Positions 16,387 to 24,014 of a stretch of DNA of 64,000 nt are shown here, piece after piece. Location: the NCBI RefSeq assembly GCF_018638295.1, contig NZ_JABTTS010000019.1:1-64000 (forward strand), read 5' to 3'. Made by a program: the position numbers and the translations under genes. The notes below the pieces were generated by a model that did no database searches, was not told the DNA's origin, and was given only the letters and a program-made list of their open reading frames with translations. This DNA is from Streptomyces sp. CHD11 (lineage in GTDB: Bacteria; Actinomycetota; Actinomycetes; Streptomycetales; Streptomycetaceae). How positions within the stretch are numbered: position 1 is the first letter of the stretch; every line of letters begins with the position of its first letter.

Positions 16387-17086
16387 CAGCATGGTCGCCC
16401 AGCAACTCGCGCAGGGTGGTTAGCAGTGTCGATTTGCCATTGGCTCCGGCGCCGAACAGAACGGCGAAACACTGTTCCCTGGTGCTGCCCGTAATACCGT
16501 AGCCCAATAGCCGCTGAACGTAGCCGGGCAGTTCGGGGTCATGAGCGAAGATTTCAGCGATGAACCGTTCCCATCGCGGAGCCTCTGCCTCAGGGTCATA
16601 GGCGACGGTTACAGCGCGCGTGATTCGCTGGCCAGGCTCACCGGCGCGTAGCTCACCCGTGCGCAGGTCGATTACGCCGTTTGGCGCTGCCAGCAAGTAC
16701 GGTTCGCTGTCCCATTCGCCAGCGAAGCGCACTTCGGGCAGACCCTTAAGCATGTCAACGACGTTGTCCCGCCGCTGGCGCGATCCCAGATACTTCCCCT
16801 TGCGCTGGTCCCGCTCGCTGCGCCGTAGGTCGCGGAGCATGCTCTGTACGGTCGCTGTGACGTCGTCGCCCTCAGCGTCTGCATGCCAGTGGTGGGCATC
16901 AGCGGGGAAGGTATGCCAGCCACGTGAACGGCTGTAGGCGAGATTCCCGCTGAACCTGTTTTCCAGCGCGTGAATGGCTAGGTCGTCATCAGACTGGCTG
17001 CCGATAGCGTCGGCGCTGGACTCTCCCTGTAGTCGCTGAATGGCTTCTAGCAGCGACTGCGCGTCGATATTGCCCAGGTCCATCAC
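16259..17086 (-). pseudogene. D5/P4-type primase-helicase, C-terminally truncated
   Basis: The authentic part runs from the ATG at 17086 down to about 16390. It contains the D5 N-terminal region (PNGVIDLRTGELRAGEPGQRITRAV split over 115-140 of the frame) and the superfamily 3 helicase Walker A FGAGANGKSTLLTTL near residue 215, ending at GDHAVTVP. Walker B, motif C and the arginine finger should follow for another 200 residues but are missing; the frame instead continues into shadow sequence of the gene at 16195-16386. The intact family melts DNA and starts replication of phages and integrative elements. The ATG overlaps the stop of the upstream gene (TGATG). Confidence 0.85.
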
Positions 17087-17517
17087 AGCACCACCCCAGC
17101 CTTACGCAGCACCGTAGCGATGCAAGCAATTTCGTTTCCTAGGTTTTCCTTCACGCGCTTTTCCCGGGCGCCCAGCGGCTGCATGCGCTGATGTTCCGCA
17201 CGTAGGCGCCGGTATTTGCTCCGCAGGACGAACAACTGCCCGTAGACGTATTCAAGTTGCCAGTTGACCGGTTCCGCCGGATCACACAGGACGTAGCCGG
17301 GAGTGTGGCGAGTGTCGCGCGGGTCAACCACCTGATGCCGCTTAGCCACATAGTCAGTGCAATGCGCTGAGCGGTGCCCCAGCATGGCCCCGTGACTGTG
17401 CTGGGTCCTACAGTAAGGACATGTGATGGTCCGTGACTCGCCAGCGCGCTTGCCGTTCGGGTAGTAGTCGGTGACCAACTGCGCTGATACGCGAGGCTGA
17501 TAGGTGTCGAGGTTCAT
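17083..17517 (-). CDS. Element protein with Cys/His cluster, 144 aa
   Basis: GGAGAGGG lies eight bases upstream of the ATG. Residues 33-54 carry CPYCRTQHSH and HRSAHC, spacing suitable for a small zinc-binding knuckle; the C-terminal half is basic and helical (FVLRSKYRRLRAEHQRM). Nucleic-acid binding is likely but the exact role is unknown. Its stop overlaps the start of the primase-helicase gene, so both belong to one replication operon on the minus strand. Confidence 0.72.
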   Translation of the reverse strand: MNLDTYQPRVSAQLVTDYYPNGKRAGESRTITCPYCRTQHSHGAMLGHRSAHCTDYVAKRHQVVDPRDTRHTPGYVLCDPAEPVNWQLEYVYGQLFVLRSKYRRLRAEHQRMQPLGAREKRVKENLGNEIACIATVLRKAGVVL

Positions 17518-17535
17518 TCGGTGCGCCCTCTCCGA

Positions 17536-17724
17536 TCAGCCAGCGGTATACGTGCGGATCGTTGGCACAGCCAGTCCAGTAAGCGCACGGATCTGTTCCT
17601 GTGAAGCAACAGCGCGAGCGGCCGGCATAAGTTCGCGCAGCTCGCGCTCTGCTGTGTGGAGTTCGGCACGCAGCCGGATACGTCGGGCGCCAATCTCGCG
17701 CAGTCGTGCCATGACGTCGTCCAT
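17536..17724 (-). CDS. Small helical protein with HTH-like end, 62 aa
   Basis: AAGGGG lies about eight bases before the ATG. Residues 1-35 form a charged amphipathic helix (MARLREIGARRIRLRAELHT), probably a coiled coil. Residues 40-60 (SQEQIRALTGLAVPTIRTY) look like a helix-turn-helix of the kind that follows Gln-rich start helices in small plasmid regulators. It lies 18 bases upstream of the Cys/His gene and presumably leads the replication operon. Function not known. Confidence 0.65.
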   Translation of the reverse strand: MDDVMARLREIGARRIRLRAELHTAERELRELMPAARAVASQEQIRALTGLAVPTIRTYTAG

Positions 17725-18214
17725 AAGGGGTCCCTTCTAGCTGTATGTCGTTCGGGCGAGAGGCCAAGGGAAACCCCCGCCGGGCACCAGGACCAGACGG
17801 GGGTTACCTAGGGCGCACCACACCCAGAGGACGCGGTAACGCTGCCCTCTATCTAGTACCTGTCGGGCCGATCTCCTGTTTGGCGTTTCCGCAGGTCACC
17901 GCACAGGGGTGAGCGCGTACGGCGTACAGGGATGTAGTAGTGCTGTAGTGCACCCGTTCCCGGTTTAGCCCTATACACGTTAGAGGAAACTGGGATTAGG
18001 TACAGAAATACACTTCTACATAAAAGCCCTGGTCAGAGTCTTTTAGTGACCTCTCCGCTGTGTAGTTGGGCGCGATGCGCCATAACAATGCGTAGCCCAG
18101 CGCTCGCGCACAGTAGGCAGAGCCGTAGATGCCTCTCTGACGACAGCAGAGCGCCCCGCCGGGCAATCCCTGGGAGAATCGCTCAGAGGGGCGCACAGAG
18201 GCTGTAGCGGGGGC
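17725..18214. promoter_or_regulatory. 490-base non-coding stretch inside the element
   Basis: No frame here has both an RBS and normal codon use. An inverted repeat AACCCCCG (17772-17779) with CGGGGGTT (17798-17805) lies just upstream of the small helical protein gene and may be a terminator for incoming transcription or part of its control region. The AT-richer part at 17930-18050 could hold the replication-operon promoter. In integrative elements of this type the origin often lies beside the replication genes, but no iterons are visible. Confidence 0.5.
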
Positions 18215-18424
18215 CTACGGCGTAGCCTGCGCCAGTGCCTCCGGGCTACCGCACAGGGCCATCTGAAGCGCTTCATACTGCCGTATCCGCTGGGCAGTCA
18301 GAACGCTGGTGTCTCCGGCGAACTGCGCGGCATACAGCGTGTCCAGCCGGCGGGTTATGTGGCGCCACTCAATGGCCGCTTCTGTCTGCCGCCCGAACCA
18401 GTGCGCATGCTGATCGTCGTGCAT
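18215..18424 (-). CDS. Small element protein, 69 aa
   Basis: Starts at MHDDQHAHWF with GAGGGAAG about nine bases upstream. Mostly helical and polar (RQTEAAIEWRHITRRLDTLYAAQ, split here as one helix pair), without membrane segment or cysteine motif. Family unknown. It lies 86 bases beyond the integrase stop on the same strand, separated by a hairpin, so it is probably transcribed separately. Confidence 0.55.
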   Translation of the reverse strand: MHDDQHAHWFGRQTEAAIEWRHITRRLDTLYAAQFAGDTSVLTAQRIRQYEALQMALCGSPEALAQATP

Positions 18425-18448
18425 AATGTTGTCTTCCCTCTGTAGGGA

Positions 18449-18489
18449 CACCAGCACGGTCTATCCGCCAAGATCCGGCCGTGCTGGTG
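18449..18489 (-). terminator. Hairpin downstream of the integrase gene
   Basis: CACCAGCACGG (18449-18459) pairs perfectly with CCGTGCTGGTG (18479-18489) around 19 bases. Placed to end the minus-strand integrase transcript. Confidence 0.65.
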
Positions 18490-18510
18490 CCAACTGCCTG
18501 CGTTAGTCGT

Positions 18511-20211
18511 TCAGACCCAATCGATAGTCACGCGCGGCTCAATGACTGCCGCTGCCTTATTCCCTCGACTCTTCTCGCTGGGCAGTGCCTTCCGCACAGT
18601 GATCCGCTTGACGAACAGCGCAACAAAGCTGCGGCGATCTTCCAGCGAGGCACTTGCCCACCACGTACCGGGTCCCAGCGGATCGCCGTTCCACTCAGGG
18701 CCGTCACTGGCGCACCATTCATGGATCGGCAGCGTCAGCGTGCCTTCACGTCCTAGCGTTTCAAGCCTGGTGTCAGCGGCAGTTACGCGCGCCTGTTGTG
18801 TGCGCACATCGTTCGCCCAGCGCTGGCGTCCAATTTCGTCACCCCGGTACAGATCTGCGTCGTCGTAAAGCTGTGTCAGCGCACGGGTAGCGTCGGCCCG
18901 TTCCTGCATCACTGCGCGCCGCTCCTGCGCTGTCTCAGCCGTTTCGTGAATCTCTGCGTAGTGCGCCGCAACACGGGTCAGTACCGCGCGACTGTCGTCG
19001 TCGTACTCAGCGGCTGCGATCACTCCGAAGATGCTGCGCACTACGTAGTCGTCCAGCGCGCTGCGGCTTATGTAGCTACGCCCCAGATGATCCCCGCGCA
19101 TGTCGCGCAGAGGCTTGCCCTGGGGGCGGTTACAAAAATAGCTGGGGCGCTCGCTGTTGCTAACGCTCATGGTGTAGCCGCAGGCACATGACATGATTCC
19201 CTGGCTGGACAGGAGAGCCGTGCTGCGGGGCGCGTTGGTACGTACGGGGCGCGCGTCCAACCACTCTTGCAGAGCGAACCATTCGGCTGGTGGCAAGATA
19301 GGTTCCCAGGTTTCCAGCGGACGACCATCAGGATCGCGCCGAATGCGCTGGCTAGTGGCTCGTCCCGTGGTGTTATAGACAGTGTCAGAGTCGAAGCCAG
19401 CCAGATGCGGGTGCCGCAGTATGGTGATCAGTGTCTTGGGATGCCATGCGCTGTTCGCTGATTTCTTACCACGCGCGGCGCCCAGGGTTGGCACAGCCTC
19501 AGCATTCAGGCTCCGGCATACGGCGCCGATTGAGCCGGGAACCTCCTTGCCGCTGGTTACGCTGCCCGCACCCTCTTGGATCATCTTCCAGACTCGTCGG
19601 ATGACGTCTGCCTGCGCTGGCTCAACATCGAGCAACTGGACTGCAACAGGCTTACCCTCGGCGGTAGTTCTGATTTCTTGCCGGAAGCGTCGCCCGTAAG
19701 GCGCCTTACCACCGACATAACCACCCAGTGACCGCGCCAGTGCCGCAGCGTCGCGTACCGCAATGCTCTTGTTCTTCGACTCCTGGTGCGCTGCGTCCAG
19801 TCGAAAGATTAGGTGGATTAGATCCATCGTGTCGCCCGGACGGAACATGCCCTCAGTGGTGGACACGATGGTGACGCCCAGCGACAGAAGTTCGTTCACG
19901 ATGGGGATAGCGTCGCGCGGTTCAAGTCGAGACAGGCGACTGATGTTGTAAACGATCATAACGTTCACGCGCCCCATGCGGCAGTCACGCAAAAGGCGTT
20001 CGAAGTCTGGGCGCTCCGTACCGCTGTAGGCACTGACGCCTACGTCTTCGTAGTGGCCACACCACGCAGCCTCGCGCCCCTGGTGCGCTGACTCCTTGGC
20101 GAACAGGTCGAACCGCGCGTGGTTGGCAGCGCGCTGGCTCGCTGGTGACGTCTCACTGCCGTTGACTCGCCCGTATGACTGCCGCGTATAGCCTGCGACG
20201 TGAAGGTTCAT
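18511..20211 (-). CDS. Large serine integrase
   Basis: 566 residues from the ATG of MNLHVAGYTRQS, chosen because AAAGGTGG lies eight bases upstream and because it puts the catalytic Ser of TRQS at residue 12, as in phiC31-type integrases. The N-terminal resolvase domain (1-165) shows YNISRLSR and the later GVTIVSTTE strand. The recombinase domain (about 180-300) contains GKAPYGRRFR, and a zinc beta-ribbon lies near 345-380 (SCACGYTMSV and FCNR). A coiled coil near 430-500 follows. It recombines attP with attB without host factors. A longer open frame reaching 20367 crosses attR into the host gene and is an artefact. Confidence 0.95.
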   Translation of the reverse strand: MNLHVAGYTRQSYGRVNGSETSPASQRAANHARFDLFAKESAHQGREAAWCGHYEDVGVSAYSGTERPDFERLLRDCRMGRVNVMIVYNISRLSRLEPRDAIPIVNELLSLGVTIVSTTEGMFRPGDTMDLIHLIFRLDAAHQESKNKSIAVRDAAALARSLGGYVGGKAPYGRRFRQEIRTTAEGKPVAVQLLDVEPAQADVIRRVWKMIQEGAGSVTSGKEVPGSIGAVCRSLNAEAVPTLGAARGKKSANSAWHPKTLITILRHPHLAGFDSDTVYNTTGRATSQRIRRDPDGRPLETWEPILPPAEWFALQEWLDARPVRTNAPRSTALLSSQGIMSCACGYTMSVSNSERPSYFCNRPQGKPLRDMRGDHLGRSYISRSALDDYVVRSIFGVIAAAEYDDDSRAVLTRVAAHYAEIHETAETAQERRAVMQERADATRALTQLYDDADLYRGDEIGRQRWANDVRTQQARVTAADTRLETLGREGTLTLPIHEWCASDGPEWNGDPLGPGTWWASASLEDRRSFVALFVKRITVRKALPSEKSRGNKAAAVIEPRVTIDWV

Positions 20212-20236
20212 CCCCGTTACCACCTTTGGAGTTGTC

Positions 20237-20413
20237 ATGGCGGAACCGTACCGTCGTTCGTGGGAATACGCGACTGTGCCACTGCTTGTCCACGCGACGA
20301 AGCAGATTCTGGACACCTGGGGCGAGGACGGCTGGGAGCTCGTCCAGGTCGTGCCCGGGCCGAACAACCCCGAGCAGCTGGTGGCCTACCTGAAGCGGGA
20401 GAAGCAGGCGTGA
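20237..20413 (+). CDS. DUF4177 protein with element-supplied start
   Basis: 58 residues. The first eight codons (MAEPYRRS) come from the element; the remainder, from the core at 20260 on, is the original DUF4177 protein: WEYATVPLLVHATKQILD, then WGEDGWELVQVVPGPNN. The native protein would be about 53 residues starting MTKWEYAT. The element end provides an ATG with TTTGGAG five bases upstream, and the junction keeps frame. This ATG and the alternative integrase-side ATG on the other strand overlap in CATG. The stop overlaps the RidA start as GTGA. The family's function is unknown. Confidence 0.85.
   Translation: MAEPYRRSWEYATVPLLVHATKQILDTWGEDGWELVQVVPGPNNPEQLVAYLKREKQA
20260..20273. repeat. 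attR core of the 4.5 kb element
   Basis: GTGGGAATACGCGA, matching the attL core in 13 of 14 bases. The element lies to the left; the host DUF4177 coding sequence continues to the right without a frame change. Confidence 0.8.
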
Positions 20414-20877
20414 GCGCCGTCGAGGCGAAGCTGGCCGAGCTGGGTCTGAGCCTGCCGGAGGTCGTGCCTCCGCTGGCCGCCTACCAGCCCGCCGTGCAGT
20501 CGGGGCAGTACGTCTTCACCGCCGGCCAGCTGCCCATGGTGGACGGCAAACTCCTGCTGACCGGCAAGGTCGGCGCGGAGGTCACCCCGGAGGAGGCGAA
20601 CGAGCTCGCACGCACGTGCGCGCTGAACGCCCTCGCCGCGGTCAAGTCCGTCGCCGGGGATCTGGACCGGGTCGCCCGGGTGGTGAAGGTCGTGGGCTTC
20701 GTGGCCTCCGCGACGGACTTCACGGGTCAGCCCGGCGTCCTCAACGGCGCGAGCGAACTGCTGGTCGAGGTCCTCGGCGACAAGGGCGTCCACGCCCGCA
20801 GCGCGGTGGGCGTCGCGGTACTGCCGCTGGACGCGCCGGTGGAGGTCGAGATCCAGGTGGAACTCACGCAGGCATAG
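20410..20877 (+). CDS. RidA/YjgF/Rid-family protein
   Basis: 155 residues. The family core is present: PAVQSGQYVFTAGQLPM near the N-terminus, GKVGAEVTPEEANELARTCALNAL, the VVKVVGFVASATDF strand and the GVHARSAVGVAVLPLDAPVEVEI end with the Arg that binds the carboxylate of the imine substrate. RidA enzymes hydrolyse reactive enamines/imines formed by PLP enzymes such as threonine dehydratase; this longer subgroup may have another substrate. The GTG start overlaps the stop of the DUF4177 gene (GTGA), so its translation depends on that gene, and so on the start supplied by the element. Confidence 0.9.
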   Translation: MSAVEAKLAELGLSLPEVVPPLAAYQPAVQSGQYVFTAGQLPMVDGKLLLTGKVGAEVTPEEANELARTCALNALAAVKSVAGDLDRVARVVKVVGFVASATDFTGQPGVLNGASELLVEVLGDKGVHARSAVGVAVLPLDAPVEVEIQVELTQA

Positions 20878-21109
20878 GCCGATCGGCAGCGGCGCCGGCG
20901 CGCGCGGGCAGTGGCCTCGCGGGACGCGGGCGCCGCTGGGCGAGAGGCCGAGAGGCCCGTCGGTGGCCGGGAGTCTCCCGCCCGCGCCGCTGGGCGGGCC
21001 GGGCCGCTTGTGACCGCCCGCGCTCCCGATGCCCGTACCGCAGCCCCGGCCGCCCCCGCCGGCCCCCTGAGCACTCGAACATCCGGGCGTCACGGGATAG
21101 CCTCCGGCC

Positions 21110-21991
21110 ATGGCGAAAGCGCAGGCAGACGGGCAGTGGTACCCGCCGGAGTGGCCGGAGCGCATCCGGGCGCTCGCCGGCGGCGGCCTCACGCCGGTCA
21201 CGCCGAAACGGGCGGCCACCGTCATGCTGCTCAAGGACACCGGCGAGGGGCCCGCCGTGCACATGCTGCGCCGGCGTACCTCCATGGCGTTCGCGGGCGG
21301 TGCCTACGCCTACCCCGGCGGCGGTGTCGACCCGCGGGACGACGACCGGCACGTCCGCTGGGCAGGCCCCGCGCGCGCGTGGTGGGCGAACCGGCTGGGC
21401 GTGGACGAGGCGGGGGCCCAGGCGATCGTCTGCGCGGCCGTACGGGAGACGTACGAGGAGGCCGGGGTCCTGCTCGCCGGGCCCACCGCCGACTCCGTGG
21501 TCGGTGACACGACGGGCGAGGACTGGGAGGCGGACCGTTCCGCCCTCGTCGCGCGGGAGATGTCCTTCGCGGACTTCCTCGACCGCCGCGGCCTGGTGCT
21601 GCGCTCCGATCTGCTCGGTGCCTGGACCCGCTGGATCACCCCAGAATTCGAGGCCCGCCGCTACGACACTTGGTTCTTCGTCGCCAAGCTTCCCGAGGGC
21701 CAGCGCACCCGCAACGCCTCCACGGAGGCCGACCGTACGGTGTGGACCGCCCCGCGCGAGGCGGCGGCCGGCTACGACCGGGGCGAGTTGATGATGATGC
21801 CCCCGACCATCGCCACGCTGCGCCAGCTCACCGCCTACGCCACGGCCGAGGAGGCGCTCGAGGCGGCTCCCGCGCGGGATCTCACGCCGGTACTGGCCAC
21901 CGCGCGCCTGGAAGACGGCGAGATCGTGCTCTCCTGGCCGGGGCACGACGAGTTCACGAAGCACATCCCGACCGGGGGAGCCCCCGCATGA
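21110..21991 (+). CDS. NUDIX hydrolase (NUDT19/RP2-like)
   Basis: 293 residues. After the RAATVMLLKDT strand the NUDIX box is split by an insertion, as in NUDT19-like enzymes: AYPGGGVDPRDDD, then 35 residues later CAAVRETYEEAGVLL, with the Glu residues that hold Mg2+. A TPEFEARRYDTWFFVAKLP segment follows, matching the CoA-ester or nucleoside-diphosphate recognising part of the family. It hydrolyses a nucleoside diphosphate linked to another group; CoA derivatives are a reasonable guess. Its stop overlaps the start of the MBL hydrolase gene. Confidence 0.88.
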   Translation: MAKAQADGQWYPPEWPERIRALAGGGLTPVTPKRAATVMLLKDTGEGPAVHMLRRRTSMAFAGGAYAYPGGGVDPRDDDRHVRWAGPARAWWANRLGVDEAGAQAIVCAAVRETYEEAGVLLAGPTADSVVGDTTGEDWEADRSALVAREMSFADFLDRRGLVLRSDLLGAWTRWITPEFEARRYDTWFFVAKLPEGQRTRNASTEADRTVWTAPREAAAGYDRGELMMMPPTIATLRQLTAYATAEEALEAAPARDLTPVLATARLEDGEIVLSWPGHDEFTKHIPTGGAPA

Positions 21992-22818
21992 CGGACGCAA
22001 GCGCCCTGCCCGGACAGCCGAGGGGCGGTGTCCTCCCGGGGCCCGCCACCGCGCGGGCCGTCAACGTGCTCGCCCCCAACCCGTCGGCGATGACCCTCGA
22101 CGGCACCAACACGTGGATCCTGTCCGAGCCGGACTCCGGCCTGGCGGTCGTGGTCGACCCCGGCCCGCTGGACGACGGACACCTGCGGCACGTCGTCGGC
22201 ACGGCCGAGCGCGCCGGGAAGCGCGTCGCCCTCACCCTGCTGACGCACGGTCATCCCGACCACGCCGAGGGCGCGGGCCGCTTCGCCGAGCTGACCGGCA
22301 CGAAGGTGCGGGCACTGGACCCGGTGCTGCGGCTGGGCGACGAAGGGCTGGCCGGCGGGGACGTCATCACCGTCGGCGGCCTGGAGCTGAGGGTGGTACC
22401 GACCCCCGGCCACACCGCCGACTCGCTGTGCTTCCACCTCCCGGCGGACCGGGCGGTCCTCACGGGCGACACCGTCCTGGGCCGCGGTACGACCGTCGTG
22501 GCCCACCCCGACGGCCGCCTCGGCGACTACCTGGACACACTGCGCCGGCTCAGGTCGCTCACCGTCGACGACGGCGTCCACACCGTCCTGCCCGGCCACG
22601 GACCCGTTCTGGAGGACGCCCAGGGCGCCGTCGAGTACTACCTGGCCCATCGAGCCCACCGCCTCGCACAGGTCGAGACGGCCGTCGAGGACGGTCACCG
22701 CAGCCCGTCCGAGGTCGTCGCCCACGTCTACGCCGACGTCGACCGCTCGCTCTGGCCGGCCGCGGAGATGTCGGTACGCGCTCAGCTCGAGTACCTGCGG
22801 GAGCACGGCATCATCTAG
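21988..22818 (+). CDS. Metallo-beta-lactamase-fold hydrolase (LACTB2-like)
   Basis: 276 residues. The MBL zinc motif THGHPDHAEG lies near residue 88, with later ligands in PTPGHTADSLCF, LTGDTVLG and LPGHGPVLEDA. An N-terminal NPSAMTLDGTNTW matches the LACTB2 branch, whose members can be RNA or ester hydrolases. A C-terminal helical domain (YYLAHRAHRLAQVETAV, then a winged-helix-like end) completes the family length. The ATG overlaps the NUDIX stop (ATGA), making a two-gene unit. In M. tuberculosis an orthologue sits beside crp in the same order (Rv3677c, from memory). Confidence 0.9.
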   Translation: MTDASALPGQPRGGVLPGPATARAVNVLAPNPSAMTLDGTNTWILSEPDSGLAVVVDPGPLDDGHLRHVVGTAERAGKRVALTLLTHGHPDHAEGAGRFAELTGTKVRALDPVLRLGDEGLAGGDVITVGGLELRVVPTPGHTADSLCFHLPADRAVLTGDTVLGRGTTVVAHPDGRLGDYLDTLRRLRSLTVDDGVHTVLPGHGPVLEDAQGAVEYYLAHRAHRLAQVETAVEDGHRSPSEVVAHVYADVDRSLWPAAEMSVRAQLEYLREHGII

Positions 22819-22829
22819 GCGCGCGCGCG

Positions 22830-23040
22830 TGCGATGCCGGGCCGCGCGCCGCGCGCCGCGCGCCGCGGCCGCGGTCCGGTCTCGGGTTCGGGTTCGGGTT
22901 CGGTTCGGATCGGATCGGATCGGTTCGGATCCGGCCCGTTCGGAAACCGGTCCGAGGTGAGTCGGGTCCGGGGTCGCTCCGGCCCGTGCGGTGCCGGCCC
23001 GTGCGGTGCCGGCCCGCGCGACGTGGCCGGTCCGGGTCCC
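22830..23040. repeat. Simple-sequence-rich intergenic stretch
   Basis: Between the MBL and nucleotidyltransferase genes lie a GCGCGCC run (22846-22872), GGTTCG repeats passing into GGATC repeats (22882-22930) and two copies of CCGTGCGGTGCCGG (22982-23012). No gene is apparent; likely variable between strains. Confidence 0.75.
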
Positions 23041-23047
23041 GCCGGAG

Positions 23048-23869
23048 TCACTGCGCCCGGGGGGCCTTCACGCCGTGCACCCGCGTGTACTCCCCGGACA
23101 GCCATGGGCCCAGTTCGCCGACGTACGAGGCGAGGACCGCGGGGTCGCCGGACGGCTCGCGTCCCAGGGCGGCGGCCGACCGCATCGGGGCCGCCCGCTC
23201 CGGGTAGTACATGCCGAACGCCCCGGCCATCTCCGTCAGGTCACTGGTCCAGCCGTTCCAGCGGGGCATCACCAGGGTGAAACCGGTGCGTACGAGGTGA
23301 CGCGACATGAAGCGCACCAGAGGCCGCCGTGCCTCCTCCGTGTCGTCGGCCCCGGTGATCCGCTCCCGCCCCCGGGGGAGCAGCAGCGCCAGATCGCCGT
23401 TGGTCTCGCGGGCCAGCAGCCCGTCGGGCCGGTAGCGCGGCAGCAGCCCGGCGAGGTCCTCACCGGACAACGGAGTGCACAGGCAGGAGACGAACCACCC
23501 CAGGTCGTGCCTCTCCGGTTCGCTCAGCAGCCGCTCCCGGGAGTGGAGCAGGGTGCCGACGCCGTCGATCTGGGGGAACTCCCTGTCCAGCCATTCCTCC
23601 AGCGCGCGCGTGACGTCCCGGTCGCGGGAGGTCGGGTCACCGTGCAGGGCGACCAGCAGATCGAGGTCGCTGCGGCCCGCGTGCGCGGTGCCGCGCGGTA
23701 CGGACCCGTAGAGGTACGCGCCGTTCAGCCGTGTCCCGAAAGCGTCGGTCAGCCGCTCCCGCGCGGCGTGGACGACGGGCCGGAACGCGGGCGGCACCCG
23801 CGCGAGGGAGCCCTCACGCCTGATGTACCCCTGCGCGTCCAGTCCGGGGCGGTGCACGGTTTCGGCCAT
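23048..23869 (-). CDS. Nucleotidyltransferase / aminoglycoside adenylyltransferase-like protein
   Basis: 273 residues. The polymerase-beta type motif YLYGSVPRGTAHAGRSDLDLLV near residue 55 (two pieces: YLYGSVPRG and SDLDLLV) supplies the GS-x9-DxD metal-binding residues. The helical C-terminus with ARRPLVRFMSRHLVRTGFTLVM is like AadA/LinB-family domains that hold the acceptor. Substrate unknown: the domain order fits AadA-type resistance enzymes, but similar proteins in Streptomyces cores have no known resistance role. The ATG is at MAETVHR; upstream in-frame sequence is Arg-rich shadow. Convergent with the MBL gene and separated from it by simple repeats. Confidence 0.78.
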   Translation of the reverse strand: MAETVHRPGLDAQGYIRREGSLARVPPAFRPVVHAARERLTDAFGTRLNGAYLYGSVPRGTAHAGRSDLDLLVALHGDPTSRDRDVTRALEEWLDREFPQIDGVGTLLHSRERLLSEPERHDLGWFVSCLCTPLSGEDLAGLLPRYRPDGLLARETNGDLALLLPRGRERITGADDTEEARRPLVRFMSRHLVRTGFTLVMPRWNGWTSDLTEMAGAFGMYYPERAAPMRSAAALGREPSGDPAVLASYVGELGPWLSGEYTRVHGVKAPRAQ

Positions 23870-23956
23870 ACGGCCCACTGTGCCGCGCGGGAGCCGTCCG
23901 GGGCAGGTTCTTTTCCGGGGCCCGGCACACCGCATCACGCGGGCGCACACGGACAC

Positions 23957-23994
23957 GCCGGAGCCCCGCTCCCCACGGGGAACGGGGCTCCGGC
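23957..23994. terminator. Hairpin downstream of crp
   Basis: GCCGGAGCCCCG (23957-23968) pairs perfectly with CGGGGCTCCGGC (23983-23994). It lies 21 bases beyond the minus-strand crp stop. Confidence 0.8.
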
Positions 23995-24014
23995 GGACGG
24001 GCCGTGCCCGGGTG

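Larger units (their letters stand above)
15740..20268. mobile_element. 4.5 kb serine-integrase element in a DUF4177 gene
   Basis: Bounded by the attL and attR cores 4521 bases apart. It contains a GntR regulator, a divergent small gene, a truncated D5/P4-type primase-helicase, three small genes and a large serine integrase next to attR. Base composition and codon use are less GC-extreme than the flanks. The gene set resembles the replication/regulation/integration module of actinomycete integrative conjugative elements or small phage satellites, but no FtsK-type transfer gene, no structural genes and no excisionase are recognised. The primase-helicase breaks off after Walker A, so an internal deletion has removed the middle of the original element. 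Confidence 0.88.

Noticed and set aside
18000..18196. Possible 65-aa minus-strand gene in the element
   Set aside because: No RBS and poor codon use; treated as non-coding.
18511..20367. Integrase frame extended to 20367
   Set aside because: The extra N-terminus crosses attR and reads the reverse of the host DUF4177 gene. The start at 20211 has an RBS and places the catalytic Ser at the usual position.
20200..20877. 225-aa plus-strand frame containing RidA
   Set aside because: The first 70 codons are an out-of-frame reading of the DUF4177 gene. RidA starts at the GTG at 20410.
22830..23040. Possible CRISPR-like or telomere-like repeats
   Set aside because: The repeats are short, contiguous and without spacers; simple-sequence DNA.
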